A stretch of DNA of 15,880 nucleotides from DATLYT01 sp035574455. Its GTDB lineage: Bacteria; Bacteroidota; Ignavibacteria; UBA10030. The translations under genes were made by a program, and so were the position numbers. Below are positions 1 to 6,828 of the stretch, in pieces. Numbering within the stretch: position 1 is the stretch's first letter; each line of letters begins with the position of its first letter. The stretch covers positions 1-15,880 of the forward strand of contig DATLYT010000172.1 of NCBI GenBank assembly GCA_035574455.1. Reading direction: 5' to 3'. Under the pieces are notes generated by a model. The model did no database searches and was not told where the DNA came from. It was given only the letters and a program-made list of their open reading frames with translations.

Positions 1-7
1 CCCCCCT

Positions 8-595
8 TCACTGCACCATCCCGAACCGCTTGTTCTTTGCCGTCATCTTCAGGAAGTACTGGAGTCGCTGTCTGAACGCCTCCTGCCGATTGCGCGAGGC
101 GTCAATCCAGCCGATGCGAATCCGTTTGTAGGACTCAGGAAACTTCTGGAAGTTCTTCCAGACCGTCTTGTCTTTCTTGAGGGCTCTCAAAATATCTTCC
201 GGAATCACGAGCCGCTTGTTTCCATCCTTGTCTGTCTTCATCTTGCCCGTGAGTACACCGGTTTTGTCGTTAAAGACCGCCAGGCCGGCTTTCGTCATCT
301 TGCCTTGTTTGATTAACCGCCGTACCCGCTCGATGTTCATCTCCGACCAGTTGCTCTTCGGGTTGCGGGGTGAGAATCGCTGTGCTGCCCGGTCCTTGTC
401 GTACTTCTTGACGATACTGTCGATCCAGCCATAGCAGAGTGCTTCTTCCACCGCGTCATTGTAGGGGATGCGCGGCTTGCCGGATGCCTTGTTGTAGTAA
501 ATGAGCCAGATCTCTTTGGCCGTCGTGTGATTCTTGCTCAGCCACGCGCGCCACTCGTGGCGGTTCTTGGCGTAGAGTGTCTTTCCAATGTTCAT
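8..595 (-). CDS. YdeI/OmpD-associated (OmdA-type) family protein
   Basis: A 195-residue protein of the YdeI/OmpD-associated family, whose members are annotated as bacteriocin-protection or stress proteins; the biochemical role is not established. Recognition rests on the N-terminal block around residues 12-65 (LSKNHTTAKEIWLIYYNKAS, then EEALCYGWIDS) and the C-terminal OmdA-like block around residues 130-190, with IPEDILRALKKD and a hydrophilic RIRIGWIDASRNRQEAF stretch. It has no signal peptide or membrane segment, so it is cytoplasmic. The ATG at 595 is the first good start, and length fits the family. It begins only 5 bp after the stop of the broken hicA gene and shares its strand, so it may be the last gene of a hicB-hicA-ydeI transcript. 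No Shine-Dalgarno is visible. Confidence 0.88.
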   Translation of the reverse strand: MNIGKTLYAKNRHEWRAWLSKNHTTAKEIWLIYYNKASGKPRIPYNDAVEEALCYGWIDSIVKKYDKDRAAQRFSPRNPKSNWSEMNIERVRRLIKQGKMTKAGLAVFNDKTGVLTGKMKTDKDGNKRLVIPEDILRALKKDKTVWKNFQKFPESYKRIRIGWIDASRNRQEAFRQRLQYFLKMTAKNKRFGMVQ

Positions 596-600
596 AGAGT

Positions 601-816
601 CTACAGGTCTTCTGGAGTTAGCCCCGTGTGCTTAGCGATGCGAGCAAGCATCCGTGGTCCTATTTCTTCTGAGTCCCGAAAACTGAAAACGTAGTCCGGC
701 CAACCGGGTCAAGAAAGGTTTTTGTGAAAGCTTGGTGTTTCTCGTTTGATTGTCCAGCCGATACGCATGAGGGAAGCAAGTACGCGGCGGGCTTTCTGGG
801 ACGACCAGTGGGTCAT
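601..816 (-). pseudogene. hicA: HicA-family mRNA interferase toxin, broken by an in-frame TGA
   Basis: Read from ATG 816 to TAG 601, this frame gives 71 codons resembling a HicA toxin, an RNase that cleaves mRNA and is neutralised by HicB. The N-terminal part (KARRVLASLMRIGWTIKRE) and the C-terminal part (PGWPDYVFSFRD, then IGPRMLARIAKHTGLTPEDL) both match my memory of one HicA subgroup. Codon 36 is TGA (709-711), at a place where relatives usually have Arg (CGA would need one change). Just before it, the usual Gly-Ser-His active-site stretch reads Pro-Ser-Phe-His, which suggests an extra codon and substitutions. The ATG overlaps the hicB stop as ATGA, an arrangement typical of translational coupling. 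I infer a dead toxin; a sequencing error could explain the stop but not the altered GSH motif. Confidence 0.75.
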
Positions 817-1019
817 GCAGCAAGGAAGGAGATCGTCAACGGCATGGAAGAGACTTCGCCCAAGTCAATCCTTTCGGCAAGGACGCGCAGGGCAAGCGAT
901 TGCGCCTTCAGCATGGCTTCTTCCTTGGTCTGGCCGTAGACATGGACGCCGGGAATATCAACAACTTCGGCTATCCACCTACCGTCTGCTTCTTGTTCAA
1001 ATTCAATGCGGAAGTTCAT
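813..1019 (-). CDS. hicB: HicB-family antitoxin (short form)
   Basis: A 68-residue protein with the HicB fold signature: an N-terminal beta strand (MNFRIEFEQEADGRWIAEV), then DIPGVHVYGQTKEEAM and a helix running through AQSLALRVLAERI. HicB partners bind and block HicA toxins. This is the short type: it ends after the partial-RNase-H-like domain and has no added helix-turn-helix or ribbon-helix-helix domain, so its DNA-binding ability is uncertain. The ATG at 1019 is preferred over an upstream GTG at 1061 because homologues start at this strand. Its TGA overlaps the ATG of hicA (ATGA at 813-816), which supports the toxin-antitoxin pairing. The partner toxin is broken, so this looks like an orphan antitoxin. 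Confidence 0.82.
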   Translation of the reverse strand: MNFRIEFEQEADGRWIAEVVDIPGVHVYGQTKEEAMLKAQSLALRVLAERIDLGEVSSMPLTISFLAA

Positions 1020-1090
1020 AAGGTCATCCGTGTGTTGTGTAAAGATACAAAAATTACGCACAGCGAGTCAAGCCGTGATTACCCGAAGAC

Positions 1091-1139
1091 AACCATCAAC
1101 CATCTACCATCAACCATCAACCATTAACCATTAACCATA
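1091..1139. repeat. Seven tandem copies of a 7-bp unit (AACCATC/T)
   Basis: Seven head-to-tail heptamers fill exactly 49 bp: AACCATC, AACCATC, TACCATC, AACCATC, AACCATT, AACCATT, AACCATA. The array ends 8 bp from the stop codon of the cytochrome gene at 1148 and lies upstream of hicB, in a 128-bp gap between two minus-strand genes. There are no spacers, so it is not CRISPR. It is a minisatellite-like array whose copy number may vary between strains. Confidence 0.9.
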
Positions 1140-1147
1140 TTTTTTCC

Positions 1148-2206
1148 CTACCACCACAACCCTCCATCCATGTACTCCCACAATAGAAACGTCATAATCC
1201 GGTAGTCGAACGGCTTTTCGCCCGCGATCGGAATCTGCGTCCCGAGAGAAAGCGCAATGTGTCCCCGCTTCACGAGTCCGATGTAGAGCTGCGGAGTAAG
1301 AAAGAGATTGTTCGACCCTGTCTCGAATGACTTTACGCCGTTCAGCTCGATCATCGGCATCACTCCCTGTTTTTCATCCGTGAGCGGGAATGTGAAGGCG
1401 AGGTTGTATTGCAGTTCGCGTTCGTTGCCTTTGAGCGGGTGTTCATATTTCACGCTGGATTGCAGGACGAGTCGCTCGAATCCTTTCGCCGCGGCGAGGT
1501 ACGGCGCGAGCTTCCAGTGACCCGAGCCGAGACCCTTCGCCTCGCTGCCTGTCGGGATGCCGAGCTCAATTCCGCTACTTAGGATGAACAGCGACTCGAA
1601 GCTATCGAAGAGGGCGTACTTGCCCGAAAGCTCAACGTCACCGATGCCGCGTGCGGTGTTGGAGTAGTCTGCGACGAACGGGATGGAGACTTCCCACTGA
1701 CCGCGCGGTCCCACACGTTCTTCGTACACAAACTTTGTCGTCGAGCCGCGACTTTTGCTGTGCGTGTAGACGGGAATCATCAGCGCTTCGTTTTCGGGGA
1801 AGGCTTTCGCGGTCACCTGCGGCCGGCGGAAGTTCAGTTCACCTTTTGGCCAACGGTCGTCGGTGCAAAAGGTCTTGATGTAGTCAAGGATGAGGTCGAT
1901 CTGCTCCTCGGAAATCGCTTCTCCCCACGCAGGCATGCTCCAGGAGAGTCCCCGTGCCGGACCTCCATGCGCAACGACGGCCTTCCAATCCTTGCGGGGT
2001 TCGCGGGAGTTGAAGGAACAGTCGGTGAAATCCGGCGGCGGTACTTCAAGCTCCAGTCCTTCGACCTGGCCGCGGCCGTCTTCGCCATGGCATCGCGCAC
2101 ACCATGCGTTATACATCGACCGCCCGCTGGTGAAATCGACTTCCATGTGCTGGGAGAACAACGGGAGCGTGAACAATACGAACGAGGAGAAAACGAGAAT
2201 TCTCAT
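1148..2206 (-). CDS. Secreted mono-haem cytochrome c fused to a predicted beta-barrel domain
   Basis: A 352-residue exported protein. Residues 1-18 form a signal peptide (MRILVFSSFVLFTLPLFS), probably cut before Gln19. Residues 25-120 are a class-I cytochrome c domain: the haem-binding CARCH is at 36-40, and Met91 in WSMPAWG is the likely distal ligand. The remaining 220 residues alternate hydrophobic and polar positions and include GIGDVELSGKYALF, IELGIPTGSEAKGLGSG and APYLAAAKGFERL, which resemble the phenol-degradation MetA/transporter-like outer-membrane barrel family. The chain ends in aromatic residues (LWW), as barrels often do. I chose ATG 2206 over an in-frame TTG at 2257 because it puts the signal peptide at the N-terminus. 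It is divergent from the kinase gene. Electron partner and substrate are unknown. Confidence 0.8.
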   Translation of the reverse strand: MRILVFSSFVLFTLPLFSQHMEVDFTSGRSMYNAWCARCHGEDGRGQVEGLELEVPPPDFTDCSFNSREPRKDWKAVVAHGGPARGLSWSMPAWGEAISEEQIDLILDYIKTFCTDDRWPKGELNFRRPQVTAKAFPENEALMIPVYTHSKSRGSTTKFVYEERVGPRGQWEVSIPFVADYSNTARGIGDVELSGKYALFDSFESLFILSSGIELGIPTGSEAKGLGSGHWKLAPYLAAAKGFERLVLQSSVKYEHPLKGNERELQYNLAFTFPLTDEKQGVMPMIELNGVKSFETGSNNLFLTPQLYIGLVKRGHIALSLGTQIPIAGEKPFDYRIMTFLLWEYMDGGLWW

Positions 2207-2364
2207 AGCAGCTTGCCCTAGAACTTTTTGAAACTTTACCTGAAAAATTCCAGACAATCAACCCCGTTATACGGGTCCAACCGGGAACGCGAGCGGAACT
2301 GTTTGACGCGCGACACATCGGTCGGTTGCTTTTCCCTCCAAGAATGGCTACTTTGCCGGCGACC
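2207..2364. promoter_or_regulatory. Divergent intergenic region between cytochrome and kinase genes
   Basis: This 158-bp gap separates two divergent genes and must hold promoters for both. A perfect small palindrome, CCCGT-TAT-ACGGG, lies at 2263-2275 and could be an operator or a leader hairpin. I could not identify convincing -35/-10 or Bacteroidetes-type promoter boxes. Confidence 0.35.
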
Positions 2365-3306
2365 ATGGCGAGCAAACAATTTGTCATCGGGATTGACGGC
2401 GGAGGGACGAAGACGGCTGCATTGCTGGCGGACCTTCAGGGAAATGTCCTGGCAGAAGAGACGGCGGGACCTTCCAACTTTCAGATCATCGGCGTAGAGC
2501 AGGCCGCAACGACGCTCTTCTCCGTCGCCGAGGCCTGCTGTCGAAAAGCAGGGCTCTCACTTGAGCAAGTGCGGCGCGTTGTTGCCGGACTCACTGGAGC
2601 AGGACGGGCAGTCGACCAACAGCGCATGCAGAAAGGGTTTGAGTCGTACGCACAGGCGAAGGGTGTGTCGTTCGAGCGGGTGGTGATCGAAAGCGACGCC
2701 CGCATTGCGTTGGAGGGGGCGTTTAAAGGCGGAGCGGGGATTATTCTTATTTGCGGGACGGGGTCGATTGCCTTTGGGAAGAGTCACAGTGGTCAAGTCT
2801 TTCGTGTCGGTGGATGGGGGAGAATCTTAGGGGATGAAGGGAGCGGCTATGCGATCGGGCGGGATGCGTTGAATGCCGTCACGAGACAATTGGATGGACG
2901 GGGAAGGAAAACGCTTCTGGCCGACCTCATTGCCAGACGATTCAATCTTCGGACGCAGGAAGAGATCATTACCGCCGTCTATCGTGAAAACTTCGACCTC
3001 GCTTCCGTAGCGCCGTTGGTCATCGAAGCCGCCGAGCAGCACGATACAGAGAGCGAACGCATCCTGAACAAGGCAACATTTGAACTGACCGAGCATGTTC
3101 GGTCATTGGTCCTTATGCTCGAAGCGGCCTCTCCGGAACGGGCGCGACAAAAGATTCCGTTGGCATTTATCGGCAGCGTGATTAGCAACGAGTCGGTGTT
3201 CACCAGGATTCTCACGCATAAGATTACCTTTTCTCTGCCTCAAATCTCCATTGTGAAGCCCCAGGCCTCACCTTCCTACGGGGCGGTGTTACTGGCGCTG
3301 CAGTAG
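2365..3306 (+). CDS. BadF/BadG-type ATPase, probable N-acetylglucosamine or N-acetylmuramate kinase
   Basis: A 313-residue sugar kinase of the ASKHA superfamily (BadF/BadG/BcrA/BcrD ATPase family), the group that holds bacterial NagK/MurK-like kinases phosphorylating GlcNAc or MurNAc with ATP. Residues 7-17 give the first phosphate-binding loop (VIGIDGGGTKT), 131-134 the second (GTGS), and 153-162 the sugar-side signature RILGDEGSGY. No signal peptide is present, so it acts in the cytoplasm. Two nearby ATGs are possible, 2344 (7 residues longer) and 2365; neither has a clear ribosome-binding site, and 2365 places the conserved strand close to the N-terminus as in relatives. The next gene, 144 bp downstream, is a NagZ-like glycosidase, which supports an amino-sugar substrate. 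A role in benzoyl-CoA reductase activation is unlikely without partner subunits. Confidence 0.83.
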   Translation: MASKQFVIGIDGGGTKTAALLADLQGNVLAEETAGPSNFQIIGVEQAATTLFSVAEACCRKAGLSLEQVRRVVAGLTGAGRAVDQQRMQKGFESYAQAKGVSFERVVIESDARIALEGAFKGGAGIILICGTGSIAFGKSHSGQVFRVGGWGRILGDEGSGYAIGRDALNAVTRQLDGRGRKTLLADLIARRFNLRTQEEIITAVYRENFDLASVAPLVIEAAEQHDTESERILNKATFELTEHVRSLVLMLEAASPERARQKIPLAFIGSVISNESVFTRILTHKITFSLPQISIVKPQASPSYGAVLLALQ

Positions 3307-3450
3307 GTCTGCAAGCCTCCGGAAGTCTTCTGGGTCGCTGTCCAGCGGGTTTCCAAGGTTCAAAACATTCTCTCCTTGTGCCTTCAGTTCTTTGTGGCTA
3401 TTTTCCTGATAGTCACCCGTCAAGATTTCTGAACCAACGGTAAACCTCTC

Positions 3451-6381
3451 ATGAAAACCAATCTTCTTATTCTCAGTGTCTTTGCACTTTTCATTTCCTG
3501 CTCCACACAGCCGGGAACGCAGTACGGTCGACCCTCTGCCACGCCGGTATCAAAAAGCCCTCTCCAGTCTTCCAGCCCGTGGGTTGACGAAACCCTGAGC
3601 CGTATGACACTGGAAGAAAAGGTCGCCCAGCTTGTCTTCGAGCGTGCGGATGGCGGCTATCTCAGCGCCGATGATGAGCGATGGAAGTATTACGAGCGGC
3701 TCGTTCGGGAGCGTAAGATCGGCGGCTTTGTCTTCTTTGCGGGGGATGTGTATGAGTACGTTATGCAGATCAATAAGCTGCAGGCGGCGTCGGAGATCCC
3801 GCTGCTCATCGCGTCGGACTTCGAGTTTGGCACGGCGATGCGTGTGCGGAGGGCGACGCTCTTTCCCCGCGCGATGCTGGTCGGGGCAACGCGCAATCCC
3901 CAGTATGCATACGAGATGGGCAAGGTGATTGCCAAAGAAGCTCGCGCGCTCGGCGTGCATCAGGATTACGCGCCGGTGGTGGACATCAACAATAACCCCA
4001 TGAATCCGGTGATCAACACGCGGTCGTTCGGCGAAGACCCTCGGCTGGTTTCCGAGATGGCGGCGGCGTTTACCCGCGGCTTGCAGGAGGGCCCGCCCGA
4101 ACGACAGGGTCTGGTGGGCGGCGTGATTGCGACGGCGAAGCACTTCCCCGGTCATGGCGACACGGATGTCGATTCGCATCTCGATATGCCGGTGCTGCCC
4201 TTTTCCAAGGAGCGGCTGGACTCGCTCGAGCTGGTCGGCTTCCGCCGCGCCGTCGATGCCGGCGTGATGTCGATGATGATCGCCCATCTCTCCGTCCCCG
4301 CGTACGATACGACGACAGGCCTGCCTGCTACACTCTCCCGTCCGATCATCACCGACCTGCTGCAGAACCAACTCGGCTTCAAAGGTCTCATTGTGACCGA
4401 CGCAATGACCATGCAGGGGGTGACGAAGGCGTTTTCAACGGCCGATGCAGCGGTGCGCGCGATCAAAGCGGGCACAGACCTTGTACTCCTTCCTCCGGAT
4501 GTGGATGTTGCGATCGATGCTATTGTCGGTGCGGTGCGCCGGGGGGAGATTACGGAAGAACGTATCAATGTCTCCGTTCGAAAACTGCTCGCTCTGAAGC
4601 AATCACTCGGGCTGGTGGAGAATCGGTTCGTTGACCCGAACGCGGTCTCATCGATTGTCGGCAGTGCCGAGCATCGTCGTCTCGCAAAACAGATTGCGCG
4701 TGATGGCATCACCGTTGTCAAGAACGACAAGAACATTCTGCCGCTCCAGAAAAACAACCTCAAGAAAATCGTCGGCATTGCGTTTGGAGACCTTGAGGAC
4801 CCGACGACGGGAGCGTACTTCCGCTCGCTCGTCCGTTCTCGCGTGCAGCGCTATGAAGACCTCCGCGTCGATAACCGCAGCAACGCGATCGAGTATGATT
4901 CCGTCCTCACTCGCGCGGCAACGGGCGACATTCTACTCATTCATATGTACGTTGCCACCCGCTCCGAGCAGATGACGGGCTTCTTTAAGCCACAGCAAGC
5001 GGAGTTTCTCAACAATCTTCTCAAACTCAACAAGCCGACGGTTGTTGTCTCGTTCGGCAATCCCTACCTCCTGAGTGCGTTTCCAACCGTGCAGGCGTAC
5101 CTCGCCGGTTACAGTCAGGCCGATGTTGTGGTGGAAGCTGCCGTCGAAGCCATCTTCGGCGAGATTGAGACGAAGGGTAAGTTGCCAATCACCATCCCCG
5201 CCTCCACCGATGCTTCGAAGGGTGGGTCTGGCGGTTATGCGTACGGAACCGGCATCACACTTCCGAAAGTCACATTGCGTTACGACGAACCGATTGCGGC
5301 GGGATTTGATCCGGAGCGACTCAAACGTGTGGATGAGGTGATGAAGCAGGCGGTGCGCGACTCGGCGTTCCCGGGCGGTGTGGTGCTTGTCGCGCGCAAT
5401 GGCGTTGTCGGGTACCACAAGGCATTTGGGACATTCGAGTATGACCCATATTCGCGGCAGGTTGATGTGAACACGATCTATGACCTTGCCTCTGTCACAA
5501 AAGTCATTGCCACGACGAGCGCGGTCATGCGACTCGTGGACGAGAAAAAGTTAAGTCTTGACGATCCGGTGGTGAAACACATTCCTCAATTTGGGCAAAA
5601 GGGGAAAGAGAAGATCACCATCTACAACCTGATGGTGCACAACAGCGGTCTGCCTGCGTGGCGACGGTTCTACGATTTCTGCACGACGCCGCAGTGTGTG
5701 CTGGATTCCGTCTATGCCTCGCCGCTGCAATACAACACGGGCGACTCAACCATCTACAGCGATCTCGGGTTGATTACCATCGGGAAAGTGATCGAGAAAG
5801 TTGCCGGCACCACGCTGGACCGCTACGTCGATTCCGTCTTCTTCAAGCCCTTAGGGATGCACAGCACGATGTATAATCCCCCTCGCTCCCTCTGGAACCG
5901 TATCGCACCGACGGAGATCGATACCTTTTGGCAGCGAACGGGTGTTGCCGTGCGCGGCCGTGTGCACGATGAGAACGCGGCGACCCTCGGCGGCGTGTCG
6001 GGTCATGCCGGTTTGTTCTCCACCGCATCCGACCTTGCAGTGATGATGCAGATGCTGTTGAACGGCGGCACTTACGGTGGCGTGCGTTACCTCCAGACGG
6101 AAACCGTGCAAAAGTTTATCACGCGTCAATCCGAAAAAAGCACAAGAGCAATCGGTTGGGATACGAAAAATTTGACCGGCTACACGTCGGCTGGGAGGTT
6201 GTTCGGACCGAAATCGTTCGGTCACACCGGCTTCACCGGTACGTCGCTGTGGGCCGACCCGGAGAAGAATCTGTTCGTGATTCTCTTGACGAATCGCGTC
6301 TATCCCACCCGCAACAATACGAAAATCTTCGACGTGAGACCGAAGGTGGCAGATGCCGTGATGGAGGCGGTGGTGAAATAG
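3451..6381 (+). CDS. Lipoprotein fusing a NagZ-like GH3 glycosidase to a serine beta-lactamase-like domain
   Basis: A 976-residue exported enzyme. Residues 1-17 form a lipoprotein signal ending in LFISC (Cys17); no acidic residue follows the Cys, so a surface-export signal is not evident. Residues 43-390 are a GH3 catalytic domain of beta-N-acetylglucosaminidase type: KHFPGHGDTDVDSH at 230-243 supplies the NagZ Asp241/His243 acid-base dyad, and Asp317 in VTDAMTM is the probable nucleophile. Residues 400-590 form the second GH3 domain. Residues 619-975 are a class-C beta-lactamase/DD-peptidase-like domain with Ser681-Val-Thr-Lys684, Tyr769-Ser-Asp and His925-Thr-Gly. All catalytic residues are present. 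The fusion would cut muropeptide glycan and perhaps peptide or ester bonds outside the cytoplasm. This architecture is known in Bacteroidetes. The upstream kinase fits salvage of the released sugar. Confidence 0.93.
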   Translation: MKTNLLILSVFALFISCSTQPGTQYGRPSATPVSKSPLQSSSPWVDETLSRMTLEEKVAQLVFERADGGYLSADDERWKYYERLVRERKIGGFVFFAGDVYEYVMQINKLQAASEIPLLIASDFEFGTAMRVRRATLFPRAMLVGATRNPQYAYEMGKVIAKEARALGVHQDYAPVVDINNNPMNPVINTRSFGEDPRLVSEMAAAFTRGLQEGPPERQGLVGGVIATAKHFPGHGDTDVDSHLDMPVLPFSKERLDSLELVGFRRAVDAGVMSMMIAHLSVPAYDTTTGLPATLSRPIITDLLQNQLGFKGLIVTDAMTMQGVTKAFSTADAAVRAIKAGTDLVLLPPDVDVAIDAIVGAVRRGEITEERINVSVRKLLALKQSLGLVENRFVDPNAVSSIVGSAEHRRLAKQIARDGITVVKNDKNILPLQKNNLKKIVGIAFGDLEDPTTGAYFRSLVRSRVQRYEDLRVDNRSNAIEYDSVLTRAATGDILLIHMYVATRSEQMTGFFKPQQAEFLNNLLKLNKPTVVVSFGNPYLLSAFPTVQAYLAGYSQADVVVEAAVEAIFGEIETKGKLPITIPASTDASKGGSGGYAYGTGITLPKVTLRYDEPIAAGFDPERLKRVDEVMKQAVRDSAFPGGVVLVARNGVVGYHKAFGTFEYDPYSRQVDVNTIYDLASVTKVIATTSAVMRLVDEKKLSLDDPVVKHIPQFGQKGKEKITIYNLMVHNSGLPAWRRFYDFCTTPQCVLDSVYASPLQYNTGDSTIYSDLGLITIGKVIEKVAGTTLDRYVDSVFFKPLGMHSTMYNPPRSLWNRIAPTEIDTFWQRTGVAVRGRVHDENAATLGGVSGHAGLFSTASDLAVMMQMLLNGGTYGGVRYLQTETVQKFITRQSEKSTRAIGWDTKNLTGYTSAGRLFGPKSFGHTGFTGTSLWADPEKNLFVILLTNRVYPTRNNTKIFDVRPKVADAVMEAVVK

Positions 6382-6459
6382 GGATTGAAAATGACCGATG
6401 GGGCATGGTTGATGGGTGTTTTCTCCTTCCAACGTTCTGCTTCGGAACGAGAATTGAGA

Positions 6460-6555
6460 TGTCATTCTGAGGATCCGCCAAAGGCGGAGACGAAGAATCT
6501 GCCTTTTGACTCTAAAAATACGTCAATGAGATTCTTCGCTTCGCTCAGAATGACA
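6460..6555. repeat. Palindromic dispersed repeat (TGTCATTCTGAG ... CTCAGAATGACA)
   Basis: A 96-bp imperfect inverted repeat. The left arm starts TGTCATTCTGAGG and runs to CGAAGAATCT; the right arm is AGATTCTTCGCTTCGCTCAGAATGACA, whose complement matches it apart from the middle. The left arm also holds a small nested hairpin, CCGCC-AAA-GGCGG, at 6474-6486 or so. Such TGTCATTCTGAG elements recur between genes in many bacterial genomes and create spurious reading frames. It has no transposase, so it is non-autonomous. It might act as a bidirectional hairpin after the GH3 gene, but there is no T-tract. Confidence 0.82.
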
Positions 6556-6572
6556 AGAGACTTTGAATAGAA

Positions 6573-6691
6573 ATGTCACGAGCGATCTATCAAAAAAATT
6601 CGCAGGCAGAAAAAAAGACGAGGCAGTGATCTACGAGTTGGAGGCAATCAAAGAATTGCAGGAACGCGAGAAACAGAAAGGAAATCAGTAG
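6573..6691 (+). other. Possible tiny gene or gene remnant, split over two frames at a run of seven A
   Basis: From ATG 6573 the frame reads MSRAIYQKNSQAEKKTRQ and stops. The -1 frame from 6617 continues as DEAVIYELEAIKELQ and on to a TAG at 6689-6691, giving a Lys/Glu-rich helical-looking tail. The two frames meet at A-AAA-AAG (6611-6617), which lies in the zero frame exactly as a -1 slippery heptamer would. Joined, they give about 39 residues. It could be a programmed shift, a homopolymer error, a remnant, or chance. I recognise no family and see no strong ribosome-binding site. Confidence 0.25.
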
Positions 6692-6722
6692 CTGTTTTTC
6701 CCTTCCTCCCTTTCCTAAAATC

Positions 6723-6732
6723 TTTGTATATT
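6723..6732 (+). promoter_or_regulatory. Candidate promoter element upstream of pruA
   Basis: TTTGTATATT sits in an AT-rich patch about 97 bp upstream of the pruA start and follows a pyrimidine-rich tract. It resembles the TTTG and TA-rich boxes of Bacteroidetes-type promoters, but spacing to a second box is not convincing. It would serve the pruA-sucC-gatB run. Confidence 0.22.
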
Positions 6733-6815
6733 CTAACCCCAAGAATTGCTGCACCGACCTCTCTGGTTTTAAGATCAGATAGGTCTCATCTTGTTGGTTG
6801 ACAGATTCAAACACC

Positions 6816-6821
6816 AAAGGA
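6816..6821 (+). promoter_or_regulatory. Shine-Dalgarno site of pruA
   Basis: AAAGGA lies 7 nt before ATG 6829. It is one of few clear ribosome-binding sites in this window and supports that start. Confidence 0.55.
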
Positions 6822-6828
6822 TATCGTT

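Noticed and set aside
632..823. Minus-strand open frame of 63 codons over the hicA region
   Set aside because: It is out of frame with the recognisable HicA sequence and has no family features; the real signal is in the frame broken by TGA.
1091..1139. Possible CRISPR array
   Set aside because: The 7-bp units are contiguous without spacers and far too short.
2207..2257. N-terminal extension of the cytochrome from a TTG start
   Set aside because: It would bury the signal peptide behind 17 residues; ATG 2206 gives a normal export signal.
3307..3450. Possible terminator or promoter between the kinase and GH3 genes
   Set aside because: Only short weak pairings are visible and no recognisable promoter boxes; nothing firm enough to annotate.
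3550..4371. Minus-strand open frame (273 codons) opposite the GH3 domain
   Set aside because: Antisense shadow of a conserved GH3 domain, with Arg/His-rich composition and no start context.
6385..6570. Open frame of 61 codons downstream of the GH3 gene
   Set aside because: Most of it is translation of the palindromic repeat at 6460-6555 (the familiar CHSEDPP...FFASLRMT pattern), so it is an artefact.
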